The notes: generated from the letters alone by a model not told the origin. Counted from the first letter of the stretch, positions 16,518-26,214 are shown. The stretch: 64,000 nucleotides of DNA from Dyadobacter fermentans DSM 18053 (GCF_000023125.1 NC_013037.1:2356001-2420000); one strand, 5' to 3'. A program made the numbers and translations.

Positions 16518-16635
16518 ATCACCACTTTTACTTAAAAAGACCCCTATTCGGGTGATGAATGGCGTTTCCAACCCATCACCCAGGAATTTAGTGATAGACA
16601 TCACCACATTCGGCGTATCAGTGGTCGGCATCACC
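16518..16635. promoter_or_regulatory. Array of ATCACC/GGTGAT boxes between divergent operons
   Basis: ATCACC occurs at 16518, 16575, 16600 and 16630, GGTGAT at 16551 and GTGAT at 16591. Two pairs face each other: GGGTGATG and CATCACCC with a 16-base spacer, and GTGAT-AGAC-ATCAC. Six boxes in about 120 bp between two divergent genes suggest several binding sites for one regulator. The regulator is not in the window in an obvious way. Confidence 0.5.
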
Positions 16636-16671
16636 AGAATACTTTTGCTACCTCATCATTCAACATTTAAA

Positions 16672-17448
16672 ATGAAAACTTTGAAAGATAAGGTGGCGGT
16701 TGTGACCGGGGGAAACCGGGGAATCGGATACAGCACCGCTCAAATTTTGGCCGAGGCAGGTGCGAAAGTGGTTATTACCGGTCGTGACAAAGAATCCGTT
16801 AACAATGCTTCCGCAGAGTTGGGGGTCAAAGGCTTTATCGCCGACCAAAGAAAACTTGAAACGCTCGATGAGCTTGCAAAAAGCCTGGAAGATCAGGTTG
16901 GCAAAATAGATGTGCTTTTTCTTAACGCTGGGTTAGGGACTTTTCAACCCGTGAGCTCAACGCCCGAGGACGTGTATGATCTGATCATGGACACAAATCT
17001 GAAAGGGACATTTTTTACCGTTCAAAAATTGATACCCTTGTTAAATGATGGCGCTTCGGTCATTTTCAATGCGTCCGTGACACCAATATTGGGCATTCCC
17101 GGTTCAAGTGTTTACGCGGCAAGCAACGCAGCCATTGTTTCCCTTGCCCGGATTTTATCTAAAGAGCTTTCCGATCGAAAAATAAGAGTAAACACTGTTT
17201 CTCCCGGCACGATCAGGGCAGGCGTACACACACCATCAGAAGAAGAACAAAAAAAGAACCTAATGCCCTCTGAAAAGCGCAGCGCTTTTGAAAACGCATT
17301 AGAAAGAAGGATGCTGTTAAAGCGGTATGGCACAGCCTGTGAAGTTGGTAATGCAGTCAAATTCCTCGCATCCGACGAATCTAGCTTCGTAAATGGTTCT
17401 GTTCTGACCGTTGACGGCGGAGTTACTGTCGATTCGCTCAATTACTAA
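16672..17448 (+). CDS. SDR-family oxidoreductase, catalytic Lys replaced by Asn
   Basis: A 258-aa classical SDR. The cofactor motif TGGNRGIG (from residue 12) is intact, NAG is present (LFLNAGLG), and the catalytic Ser is in FNASVTP. At the active site the expected Y-x-x-x-K reads Y148-AAS-N152, so the lysine that lowers the tyrosine pKa is missing. The C-terminal PGTIRAGVH and FVNGSVLTVDGG are normal. SDRs reduce or oxidise small carbonyls or alcohols with NAD(P)H. Activity is doubtful unless another residue helps. The ATG at 16672 is chosen because the family N-terminus starts there; the frame is open upstream but unrelated. A terminator follows directly. Confidence 0.85.
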   Translation: MKTLKDKVAVVTGGNRGIGYSTAQILAEAGAKVVITGRDKESVNNASAELGVKGFIADQRKLETLDELAKSLEDQVGKIDVLFLNAGLGTFQPVSSTPEDVYDLIMDTNLKGTFFTVQKLIPLLNDGASVIFNASVTPILGIPGSSVYAASNAAIVSLARILSKELSDRKIRVNTVSPGTIRAGVHTPSEEEQKKNLMPSEKRSAFENALERRMLLKRYGTACEVGNAVKFLASDESSFVNGSVLTVDGGVTVDSLNY

Positions 17449-17456
17449 AAAGTACA

Positions 17457-17484
17457 GCCACCAGATAATAGTCAATCTGGTGGC
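17457..17484 (+). terminator. Rho-independent terminator of the SDR gene
   Basis: GCCACCAGAT pairs perfectly with ATCTGGTGGC across an eight-base loop nine bases after the SDR stop, followed by TTATT. Confidence 0.8.
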
Positions 17485-17882
17485 TTATTCATAGATTAGT
17501 CCGACAATTATTTAGTAAAAGTTCCATCATAAGGCTGATCGTACGCTCCCTTTTCGTCAATTACCAAACACATTCTTAGATATTAATATAGTAAAAGCAT
17601 TGATTGACATTCGTTGGAAATGCTTTTCGAATGTTTTCTAACTGCATCCACAGTTCCGAAAATTCTTGTTGCAAGTAAACAGTGCTGCGACTTATCCCGA
17701 CGCAAAATTCCTCTTCACAGGCCGTGGGCGCTAATATCTCCTTTTGACTGAATTCTGGGTATCTATTTAATGTTCTCACAGAATTAAATGCAGAAACGGA
17801 TGCTCGGTCTCAGTAAGCGACAACTACATACCAAAATGATCTTTTAAATGCCTTTGAAAGCAGTACTAACACAAAACAATTA
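17485..17882. other. Intergenic, no confident gene
   Basis: A minus-strand frame at 17576-17779 (67 codons, MRTLNRYPEFSQKEILAPTA onward) and a short one ending near 17510 (VIDEKGAYDQPYDGTFTK) are protein-like but match nothing recognised. They could be the broken remains of one gene. They are not called as genes. Confidence 0.3.
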
Positions 17883-17907
17883 CCAGGTCCGATTAAACCG
17901 AACCTGG
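17883..17907 (-). terminator. Terminator of the type IX secreted protein gene
   Basis: On the minus strand CCAGGTTCG pairs with CGGACCTGG (one mismatch) around GTTTAAT, followed by TAATTGTTTT. It lies 35 bases after the stop at 17942. Confidence 0.6.
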
Positions 17908-17941
17908 CATAATGTGTGTATTTATTTGAATTAAACATGGC

Positions 17942-19447
17942 CTATTTCGCAATCACTATATTTTGTGATTCATTGAAGCCTGTCTTGTAGTAAACCTTAA
18001 TCGAGTAGATACCATTGATTAGTTTTTGTACATTAATAGAATTGCCATCTTCTGATTGCGTTTCCAATACTCCTAATCGGTTGTAGATTTCGATTTTGGA
18101 TACGTCATTTTGTTCTTCCGATTTTACAGTTATTCTTTCAGAAGCTGGATTCGGATAGACGATCAGCTCGGATTTGTTTTTAAAAGTGAGATTTACAATG
18201 CGACTATATGCAAATGTTTCATCGCTATCGATCATTTTTAGGCGGTACAGGTTCTGACCGTTTAAAGGTTCGGAATCAGTGAATGAATAACTAGATAGCA
18301 CTGAACTTTGCTTTGCCGCTGCTACAGTGCCTATTTTTTCCCAATCCCCCCCTTGAATACTTCTTTCAATTTCAAAACGATCACTATTGATCTCGGCAGT
18401 GGTTTTCCATTCCAACTCGCTCACATTTTCTCGCTTTTTCGCATTGAATGATACTAATGTAACTGGAAGTGCGCCTTCTGCATAGGTGTAAACAACACAG
18501 GCGCCTGCGCTTACATAAGTTTCTATGGAAGTTCTCAGGTTACCGCTTCCTGTTATGGCAACAGAGCTCTGAGCAAGTGTGGGGATGGTAAATACATCAT
18601 TACCGGAGCCGACAAAATTCGTTGTGATTATTGTTGCATTGCTGGTATTTCGCGCAGGGTAAGCATTGGCAAACGAATACTTGTTAAAAACCGAGGCCCC
18701 CGATGTCCCACCGTAATCTTGGACACCATCAAAGTCCGCAAGACTGCCATCGATGGTCACATCACTGTTCATAGCCAATGAAGCAGGGTTTATAGGCATT
18801 GTCATGGTGACTTTTCCAGCCGCTGTAATACTGTATCCGCTGGCTGTAGCGGTATTTTCTACCCCAATGACTGGATGATATACTGCTTCTGCTGCGAATA
18901 TTTTTACGTTTAGCGGAATCGGGGTCACTGTGGACTTTGGAAGAATCAAATTTTGACTCCATTCAGTAGTAACCGATTCTTTTTGAGTACAATAAGTAAT
19001 CGTATTTTCTTTGGCTACAAGCCCCAGCCCATAATCTGAAATTGTCTGATTGTCAACAATCGTAAATGGTGCAGTAAAATTATCTGCGTCGGCGGCACTA
19101 TTGATAGCATTATCGGTGCCTGCCCGTTGAGATGTTAAAGTGAAGCCATCGGCTGGATATACATATTCGATGACGTAGTTTCCAGCATTGGCTTTAACAC
19201 TAAATTCTCCGTTCTGATTGCTCAAAGCAGTTGATACGACCTCCTGTGTGTCAGCTGTCAAAAGCTTTACCAAAATCCCGGCCACCCTTGGTTCTGATTC
19301 TGCTCTTAATCCGTCGGCTGGTTTACCATCTTTCCAAACTACTCCGGAAATGGTACTAGTTAAAGCCGGTGTTTGGGCGTATGAAAAACTACTCGTAATT
19401 AATAATATACCAATGGCTACTTTGTCTGTAAAATTTTTGATTCTCAT
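17942..19447 (-). CDS. Secreted protein with SdrD B-like repeat and type IX sorting domain
   Basis: A 501-aa exported protein. Residues 1-24 form a signal peptide (IGILLITSSFSYAQ). Residues about 30-130 are an SdrD B-like domain (SGVVWKDG, VKLLTADTQEVVSTALSNQN, GNYVIEYVYPADGF). A choice-of-anchor-type beta domain follows (GVQDYGGTSGASVFNKYSF) to about 330. Residues from about 340 read LPVTLVSFNAKKRENVSELE, and the last 75 residues are the Por/T9SS CTD (LIVYPNPASERITVKS; NGIYSIKVYYK). It would cross the outer membrane by the type IX system and be attached to the surface. It is a single-gene unit with its own terminator. Confidence 0.85.
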   Translation of the reverse strand: MRIKNFTDKVAIGILLITSSFSYAQTPALTSTISGVVWKDGKPADGLRAESEPRVAGILVKLLTADTQEVVSTALSNQNGEFSVKANAGNYVIEYVYPADGFTLTSQRAGTDNAINSAADADNFTAPFTIVDNQTISDYGLGLVAKENTITYCTQKESVTTEWSQNLILPKSTVTPIPLNVKIFAAEAVYHPVIGVENTATASGYSITAAGKVTMTMPINPASLAMNSDVTIDGSLADFDGVQDYGGTSGASVFNKYSFANAYPARNTSNATIITTNFVGSGNDVFTIPTLAQSSVAITGSGNLRTSIETYVSAGACVVYTYAEGALPVTLVSFNAKKRENVSELEWKTTAEINSDRFEIERSIQGGDWEKIGTVAAAKQSSVLSSYSFTDSEPLNGQNLYRLKMIDSDETFAYSRIVNLTFKNKSELIVYPNPASERITVKSEEQNDVSKIEIYNRLGVLETQSEDGNSINVQKLINGIYSIKVYYKTGFNESQNIVIAK

Positions 19448-19800
19448 AACATAATGATTGTAAAAACACTCAATTCTCCCTTAATTGTATTTGGCCTATT
19501 CTTGATGAGGAAGAGGATGCAAATATATCTCTTATAGCATTTATCATACGGAGACTAAGTTGTCAAAAACGTACTGTAATCTTGTCTAAATCTATCGCTT
19601 TGTAAAGTACAAAAATGCCATTCTTGTTTTGTGCAATAAAATATTTAATCAATCATATGACTTGCATCTAACTGGAAGATTAATACGGTTTATTCATCGA
19701 CCATCTATTTTATCTAATATGTATATCGTGTAGTCTTACCTAAAATGTTAGCTTTCCTGAAATTGTAGCCTTATCAAAAATGTAAGCTTTCCCGAGATTT
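19448..19800. other. AT-rich intergenic DNA with short repeated phrases
   Basis: No gene. Around 19741-19800 similar phrases recur (AAATGTTAGCTTTCCTGAAA, then AAATGTAAGCTTTCCCGAGA), leading into the non-coding repeat at 19801. Tandem short repeats of this kind are common at IS21-type ends, but no istA or istB is present. Confidence 0.4.
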
Positions 19801-20007
19801 CGGTCACCTATTTTGTTAGGAATTACAAGCAATTGAGATACAAGCGTTTTCAAGATTCAAATTGTCCCAGCGGGACAACTGATAGCGCTTCCGAGAGCGC
19901 TTATTTCATTCATATCAGTCGCTGTTGTGATTTCTTAAAAATATTTACGTGTAATTTCGATTCAATTCAGATCAAAATATCTGGTAACCTTTTCGGTAAC
20001 CTGCCTT
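19801..20007 (+). repeat. Copy 1 of a diverged 206-bp direct repeat
   Basis: It shares collinear blocks with 20937-21142: GTCACCTATT at the start, CCCAGCGGGACAACTGA in the middle and TCAATTCAGATCAAAA, ATCTGGTAACCTTTTCGGTAA at the end, at offsets equal within three bases. Between the blocks the copies have diverged. No open frame runs through it. It lies left of the methyltransferase gene. Confidence 0.7.
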
Positions 20008-20251
20008 ATGTGAACTAGTCTGGTTAGCGTTTCACAAAGGGAACCCAATACTGTTTCAGAGCGGTATAGATCAACATTTCTTTCTGGCCTTCATCGCGCA
20101 CCATATGATGGGCAACCCTACATTTAACTTAATCGCGCGGTTGGCCATGCTCCCCCGGGTCATTGTCACTTATATTTGTTACGGTCGGCTCAGGTAGCAT
20201 AGCATGATCACGGCTTGATTCTCAACCACAGCAATTAATTATCTGGAAACT
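20008..20251. other. Intergenic between repeat copy 1 and methyltransferase gene
   Basis: No gene or clear regulatory signal. The ATG of the methyltransferase is at the right border. Confidence 0.35.
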
Positions 20252-20812
20252 ATGACAAATCAAGAGGCCATAGAACTAATCGATGGCGGAGCCAATGGCG
20301 AGCATGCGCAGTACTGGTTAGATTTGGGTTGTGGGACGGGGACTTTCACCGAAGCCTTGGCGACGATGCTGCCAGCGTACAGCAAGATTATCGGCGTGGA
20401 CAAAAACACCCAACAGCTTCCGCCACAAATGGGCAACCAGGTTTCGATCAAATTCATCGAGGCCGATTTTGGAACAGAGGCGTTGGAGATGGCGGGATTA
20501 GACGGGATCCTGATGGCGAACTCCCTTCATTTCATCAGGGATAAAGAATCGTTAATCCGGCGCCTGGAAAACCTTTTTAGTAAAGGTAGAAGGTTTTTGA
20601 TTGTCGAGTACGACACAACAGCATCCAATCGCTGGGTGCCATATCCCATTGACTTCAAGGGTCTAAAAAGCCTTTTCGACCGTATCGGGACTTACACCAT
20701 ATCAAAACTTGGGGAGCGCAGGTCGTTGTATGGTTCCGCGATGCTCTATGGTGCGCTGATTACCTCCCCGGCCCAGTCAATAAGCCCATCTCAAACCACG
20801 TCCCGCAAATAG
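20252..20812 (+). CDS. Class I SAM-dependent methyltransferase
   Basis: A 186-aa Rossmann-like methyltransferase. Motif I is WLDLGCGTGTFTEAL (about residues 22-36), the acidic end of strand 2 is in IIGVDKNTQQL, motif II is FIEADFGTE, and motif IV/post-IV is LDGILMANSLHFIRDKESLI. It is of the UbiE/ArsM-like small-molecule class by appearance; there are no extra cysteines that would mark an arsenite methyltransferase. The acceptor is unknown. It stands alone between two diverged non-coding direct repeats, which suggests it may have come in as cargo. Confidence 0.75.
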   Translation: MTNQEAIELIDGGANGEHAQYWLDLGCGTGTFTEALATMLPAYSKIIGVDKNTQQLPPQMGNQVSIKFIEADFGTEALEMAGLDGILMANSLHFIRDKESLIRRLENLFSKGRRFLIVEYDTTASNRWVPYPIDFKGLKSLFDRIGTYTISKLGERRSLYGSAMLYGALITSPAQSISPSQTTSRK

Positions 20813-20936
20813 ATCAAGGCGTCACGGTCTAAGTCCGTTGCCGAGCGTCCTGTGGATTGGAGACTATGAAAGCCTAGTTTGCTGTGGAGAATATTTGAAT
20901 TCAAGCCAATCAAGTCATTTCATTCGGTCACCAATT

Positions 20937-21142
20937 CAGTCACCTATTCGATAGGTACGAATAACTTAACTGACAATCAACTGCTTTCGTCGATATTTTG
21001 CGATCCCGGCGGGATAACTGAGAGCGAATCAAAAGGCGCTTTTTGATTCGAAAAAATCGATATTGTAAGTTTTTAAATGATAAGTATGTCATTATGGCTC
21101 AATCCAGGTCAAAACATCTGGTAATCTTTTCGGTAAATTGCT
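20937..21142 (+). repeat. Copy 2 of the diverged 206-bp direct repeat
   Basis: Same orientation and block order as 19801-20007: GTCACCTATT, CCCGGCGGGATAACTGA, TCAATCCAGGTCAAAA, ATCTGGTAATCTTTTCGGTAA. It is preceded by another GGTCACC (20926), so TTCGGTCACC/TTCAGTCACC occurs twice. Confidence 0.7.
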
Positions 21143-21832
21143 TAGGGCTTTTCCGGGATAAACCGCCCCCTTTGTAAATGAACCGTACTTGACGTAAATC
21201 CCCCGTGAGCGTCTGGTCCAGTACCCACTGCAAAACCAAACGTTATAGCCGGTCCGGTCCTCGCCGGAGAGCGTAATGCCATATTTGATAGCCAGGCAGG
21301 AATTGAACGTCGTATAGCTGTTAAGGTTGCCGAAAAGAGTTTGCTAATTTCTTTAATAAAGCAAATCGCGCAATAGTAATGAGATTTCACATTCGTTTGT
21401 TGGCAATATTGGCGCTAGATTTTGTCATTGAATGCCCGCGGCGGACGTTATACAGGTTTTTCGGCGATGCTCCGGCTGTTTAAAAGGAAATCTATTGGAA
21501 AATACTATATTACAACCAGGTATGTGGCCGTCTATGTTGGCCGCATTTGTGAAGTTTGGCCGCGCTCGAGCGATCCCGGTTGATCCGTTTCGATCAGCAG
21601 TTGGAACGTTTTGATACTCAGGAGAACTGTTAAAAGAAGAACGGGAAAATTCGCAATGTGTCCAAGCCCGTCACAAGGTGTGGGAGCCTTACGCCGCTTC
21701 TGGGAACATATATGAATCCTTCACTGACTTGAACGGCAAATGTCCCACTTGTAAAGTAAAATAAGGACGAGACATATCTTTTAAATAGGCATGTTTGTCA
21801 CTACAAAGCCATAGTTTTTTTACTAAAATATC
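21143..21832. other. 0.7-kb stretch before the hybrid two-component gene
   Basis: No gene is recognised. A minus-strand frame at 21142-21390 and a plus-strand frame at 21432-21614 have no family features. The promoter of the following regulator must lie in the last part, but no clear TAnnTTTG box was found. Confidence 0.35.
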
Positions 21833-24800
21833 TTGTCTACCATAGTGAAATTCTCAGGTCGCTTTCAGCTTATTTTGTCCCTTTTATTTTGCACACTGCA
21901 TAGAAATAGTTTCGCCCAGGTATTTCGGCATTTTTCTGATAAAGAGGGCGCTCCGATAACCAGTGTATTGGCTATTGAACAAGATAAAGAAGGATTTATG
22001 TGGTTTGGCACAGAAAGGGAGCTTTACCGGTATGATTCTAAGACTTTTAAGAAATACAAACACAATCCTAAAGACCCTCGTTCGATCGCGTCCGATTACG
22101 TACACAAAATATATCAGGATTCGAAAGGAAATTTGTGGATGGCAGCCGGGAATAATGGACTATGCCTGTACAACCGTGAAAGCGATTCTTTTACCACATT
22201 CCGGCACGATCGGAATGACTCCGGTTCACTAACAGACAACAATGTAAAGGGACTGGTCGAAGACAACAAAAACAATTTGTGGGTAGCGACCGCTTTGGGA
22301 CTCAACAGGATCATTTTTGAGGGCGCTTCTGTCAAAATAGCGCGTCAGGCAACTAATATCCCGTACCATATCGAATGTATTGTTGCTGGCCAGAATGGAG
22401 AGTTGTGGCTTGGAACAACGAATGGCCTGTTCAAGTTTAAAGCTGGTAAAACCAGCCCAGTCGGGCAAAAGATCTTAACCAGCGGAACTGCTTCATATTC
22501 TATATACAGCATGCACCTGGACAAGAAAGGTAACCTTTGGCTGGGCACGAGCCACGGTTTGGTAAAATACAATACAGCAACCGAATCGTATTATCCAGTA
22601 GCAAGTGTGAAGCGGAATAGCTTGCTGCCGGCGATATATGGGATTGCAGAAGATCACAACAATAAATTATGGTTGGCCAGTGAGTCGGGTCTTGCTTTTT
22701 TTGACCAGGAAACCTCTCGTGTAAAATGGCACCTGAGGGATAAGACTAATCCCAATGCCCTTGTTGATGACGCGTTAATGAGTATACACATTGATCAACA
22801 ACGAGGGCTTTGGGTCGGCGCGTACTATCAGGGAATCAGCTATATGAACACCAACCTCCCTGATTTTTCGCTTTGGCCGGCCTCATACGAGGACAAATTA
22901 TCCGATTTCTACCTGGCAGCAAAGATTGGCAAAACCCCGAAAGGAAAGCTTTGGGCTATTTCTGTTAATTATGACCGGATTTGGATATCCGGTCCAGGCA
23001 ACACCGAAGGTGTGTCTACAAGGGTAAAACTTCCTGCTGGCGAAAAGTATTACGCTTTCTTTTTGGATGATTCGGGTACCTTATGGTGTGGTGGAAACAA
23101 CTGTTTGTTTATTAAATATGACTTAAAAACCGGAAAAGTGCTAAGATATTCCCCTAACCAGGTTTATCAAGGAACGCCTCTTCCGGATACTAAAATTTTG
23201 ATGTTATATCCAGACAAGAAAGGCAGGATATGGATAAGTGGTTGGCTCGGTCTGATATGTTTTAATCCCCACACGGGTCGGTTCCAGCGTATTGAAGGCA
23301 CCAAGAGTATCCATTCGATTCTGGAAGATTCCAAAGGCAATCTGTGGTTTTCCGGCGAGTTTAATATTTACTTATTGGAATCCAATTCTTCCAAGATCAG
23401 CGTTGTAAAAGTCAGCGCACTTGCAGAGACCGGGAACCAATTGTATGCCGGTCGGATCGCAGAAGATGATTCCGGGAGGATCTGGGCTACCAGCAATAAT
23501 GGGCTGCTTCTTTATGACAATAAAAACCGCACATTTTTGCCTCATACCAATGATTCCCCGGAATTGCTAAATTATGTCCAGGGTTTACAAATCGATTCCA
23601 GAGGCAATTTATGGCTTTGCAATGAAAATAAGCTGATCTGCTATCATCCCGAAAAAAAAAGTGTTAAAGTATACGATTACCGGGATGGGCTTCCTTATGG
23701 AGGGTTTCTATTGGATAATGCGTCATTGAAAGACAATCAAGGCAACTTGTATTTCCCCACAAGCGAAGGAACTTTCAGGTTTAACCCTGACAAGATCACT
23801 GACGACACGACTGCGGCGCCACTTACTTTAACATCACTGAAATTGTTCAATAAGGAGGTAAGGCCTGGTGATCGGACCGCCCTTTTAGACCATGCTGTTG
23901 AAATGACCAAGGAGATTATTTTCCGGCATGATCAGAACATTTTTACGCTCGACTTTGCTTTACTGAACAATGCCCGGTCGGAGAGGAATCAATACGCCTA
24001 TTTTCTTGAAAATTTTGAACATCAGTGGAACTACGTTCAATCACCCAGCGCGACCTATACGAACCTCCCACCAGGTACCTACATGTTTCTTGCCAAAGCA
24101 GCTAATGGGGACGGTTTCTGGAACCCAAAACCACTTCGATTAAAAATTACCATTTTGCCCCCTTGGTGGAAGACCTGGTACGCCTACCTGTGTTATATGT
24201 TGCTGATCGCGACGGGAGTATACGCTATAACGAGATATTTCTGGCTCCGGAGCTCATTGAGAAGGGAGACCGCCCTAAACCAGATTAAACTTGATTTTTT
24301 CACCAATGTATCCCACGAGATCAGAACGCACCTTTCGCTGATCTCTGCGCCATTAGAAAAGGCATTCCAGCATGCGAAGGAAGGCAAGAGTAATGAGAGT
24401 TTCCTGAACTATGCCAAAAGTAATTCTGATCGGTTGCTGCTGCTCGTGAATGAGCTGCTCGATTTTCGCAAAATCCAGAGCGGCAATCTCCGTCTATTGG
24501 TTGGGGAGCATGATATAGTCAAGGTCATCAAAAGCGTGACCGCCGCATTTGAGCACATTTCGAAAGAAAAGGATATTCAAACTCTGCTATTTTACCCCGA
24601 CAGGCCTGTGCTGCTCTGGTTTGATATCGCCCAAATGCAGAAAGTGTTTTACAACCTGCTCAGCAATGCCTACAAGTTCACGCCTGAGGGCGGCAAAGTC
24701 CAGGTGCGTATAGCTGAGACTTACGGCGAGGTGCTTATTTCGGTTGAAGACAATGGCAAGGGGATTTCGCCTGACCACCTTCGAAAGCTGTTTACTTATT

Positions 24801-25834
24801 ACTATCAGGTGGGGGCCGACAAACCAGGTTATGGAATAGGCCTGGCGCTGTCCAAGAGTATTGTTCAGCAGCATTATGGCTACCTGACGGCAGAAAGCCG
24901 GCTCGCGTCAGCGTCCGAACCCGGAGGGACCACACTTAACATACGCATGCTACGCGGGAACAGTCATTTTCCCCCGGATCAGATCGCCATGCAAGCGCGC
25001 GATTATGTCGCCGGCATGCTGGCGGAACCGGTTGCCACGGCTATCAACGCGGGTGCTGCACATTCAGGTCAAAAAAACACCATCTTGATTATTGAGGACA
25101 ACGACCAGCTGCGCGTGTTTATCAGGGAATTGTTTGAGGAAACCTACAATATATTGGAAGCCGGAAACGGTCTGCGGGGCGTTGAACTTGCCCAGGAAAA
25201 AATTCCTGACATCATTCTTTCCGACGTGATGATGCCCGAAATAAGCGGGCTGGAAGTTTGCAATCGGCTGAAAAAAAGCGATACTACTTCTCATATCCCG
25301 GTGGTGCTGCTCACCGCAAGAACGCAGAGCGAGCAAGTCATCGAAGGCCTTACGGCTGGTGCAGACGACTACCTTGTCAAACCGTTTGACCCACGGATTC
25401 TCGAGATCAAGATCAACAATTTACTCCGTGTTCGGGAGCAGATGAAAGCCCGCTATCGTCATTCGCTGTTCGTGGAAGAAGCAGGGCACAATATAGCCCA
25501 GGATCTGAATGAAGCATTCATTAACAAATTGAGGGCGCTGGTGATAGAAAACATTTCCGATGCTGGGTTCGGCGTCCATCAACTTGCCTTTCATGCCGGG
25601 ATGAGCGTATCTGTACTCTACCGGAAAATGCGGTCGCTGACAGGAATGACAGTCAACGAATTTGTAAAAACCATTCGCTTAAACAAAGCAAAAACGCTGC
25701 TGGAGTCGGGAGCATATCAGGTGAGCGAAGTGGCGACGATCATCGGCTTCGAGGATGTCAAATATTTCAGCAAGGAGTTTACCAAAGTGTTTGGCAGAAA
25801 GCCCAATGAGATAAAAAAACAAATGTACGGCTAG
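21833..25834 (+). CDS. Hybrid two-component system regulator (sensor, kinase, receiver and AraC in one chain)
   Basis: A 1333-aa HTCS protein that spans the inner membrane and couples a periplasmic sensor to transcription, typically of glycan-use genes. A signal or anchor segment is followed by two Reg_prop propellers (repeated DSKGNLWMA/GTxxGLxxY), a Y_Y_Y domain (YFLENFEHQWNYVQSPSATY), a membrane helix near residue 785-803, HisKA with SHEIRTHL (His828), HATPase (NLLSNAYKFTPEGG, DNGKGI, GYGIGLAL), a receiver with LSDVMMPE (Asp1131) and K in LVKPF, and a C-terminal AraC domain. There is no ATG: translation starts at TTG 21833 or more likely at GTG 21845. No SusC/SusD pair is nearby, so its target is not evident. 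Confidence 0.93.
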   Translation: MSTIVKFSGRFQLILSLLFCTLHRNSFAQVFRHFSDKEGAPITSVLAIEQDKEGFMWFGTERELYRYDSKTFKKYKHNPKDPRSIASDYVHKIYQDSKGNLWMAAGNNGLCLYNRESDSFTTFRHDRNDSGSLTDNNVKGLVEDNKNNLWVATALGLNRIIFEGASVKIARQATNIPYHIECIVAGQNGELWLGTTNGLFKFKAGKTSPVGQKILTSGTASYSIYSMHLDKKGNLWLGTSHGLVKYNTATESYYPVASVKRNSLLPAIYGIAEDHNNKLWLASESGLAFFDQETSRVKWHLRDKTNPNALVDDALMSIHIDQQRGLWVGAYYQGISYMNTNLPDFSLWPASYEDKLSDFYLAAKIGKTPKGKLWAISVNYDRIWISGPGNTEGVSTRVKLPAGEKYYAFFLDDSGTLWCGGNNCLFIKYDLKTGKVLRYSPNQVYQGTPLPDTKILMLYPDKKGRIWISGWLGLICFNPHTGRFQRIEGTKSIHSILEDSKGNLWFSGEFNIYLLESNSSKISVVKVSALAETGNQLYAGRIAEDDSGRIWATSNNGLLLYDNKNRTFLPHTNDSPELLNYVQGLQIDSRGNLWLCNENKLICYHPEKKSVKVYDYRDGLPYGGFLLDNASLKDNQGNLYFPTSEGTFRFNPDKITDDTTAAPLTLTSLKLFNKEVRPGDRTALLDHAVEMTKEIIFRHDQNIFTLDFALLNNARSERNQYAYFLENFEHQWNYVQSPSATYTNLPPGTYMFLAKAANGDGFWNPKPLRLKITILPPWWKTWYAYLCYMLLIATGVYAITRYFWLRSSLRRETALNQIKLDFFTNVSHEIRTHLSLISAPLEKAFQHAKEGKSNESFLNYAKSNSDRLLLLVNELLDFRKIQSGNLRLLVGEHDIVKVIKSVTAAFEHISKEKDIQTLLFYPDRPVLLWFDIAQMQKVFYNLLSNAYKFTPEGGKVQVRIAETYGEVLISVEDNGKGISPDHLRKLFTYYYQVGADKPGYGIGLALSKSIVQQHYGYLTAESRLASASEPGGTTLNIRMLRGNSHFPPDQIAMQARDYVAGMLAEPVATAINAGAAHSGQKNTILIIEDNDQLRVFIRELFEETYNILEAGNGLRGVELAQEKIPDIILSDVMMPEISGLEVCNRLKKSDTTSHIPVVLLTARTQSEQVIEGLTAGADDYLVKPFDPRILEIKINNLLRVREQMKARYRHSLFVEEAGHNIAQDLNEAFINKLRALVIENISDAGFGVHQLAFHAGMSVSVLYRKMRSLTGMTVNEFVKTIRLNKAKTLLESGAYQVSEVATIIGFEDVKYFSKEFTKVFGRKPNEIKKQMYG

Positions 25835-26214
25835 GTTGCTGCGGACGGTACCCACCGAGGCGATTTGTCTAAACGGAGAAATAAATTCAGATCCCTACGA
25901 ACCTGGATTATAGGGGCCACGTGGTACTGCATGAGCAGTTTGGATGATTTTGTAGATGACCTTGACCAGTTTCTGTATTGCTCAGGCGGAGGGTACCAAG
26001 TTGAAAAACTAGCCCTCTATGAGTAAGTGATCATTGTACTGAGTTTCGCATTCGGCAGTCATTCTCGTCCGGCCATTTATTATTCCTAACGACTTTCCAC
26101 GATGCAACGACAATTTCATAAGAGCGTTCACACCTATAAGAGCCGCTTGTCCGAATACCCTGAGTGAATTGATGTTGAAATATGTTCTAATCATGTAAGA
26201 GCGCAATTAGGTCA
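25835..26214. other. Intergenic, no confident gene
   Basis: A 31-codon frame at 25931-26026 (MSSLDDFVDDLDQFLYCSGG onward) looks like the tail of a protein but is too short to name. Nothing else is supported. Confidence 0.3.

Noticed and set aside
17576..17779. Open frame of 67 codons on the minus strand
   Set aside because: Protein-like, but no family, no clear ribosome site and no conserved context; noted only as possible debris.
20252..20812. Arsenite methyltransferase ArsM
   Set aside because: The conserved cysteines of ArsM are absent and the gene is 11 kb from the ars operon.
19801..21142. Complete IS21 element
   Set aside because: Ends resemble IS21-type repeats, but no istA or istB gene lies between them.
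26009..26206. Open frame of 65 codons on the minus strand
   Set aside because: No recognisable features and lies in a gene-free gap.
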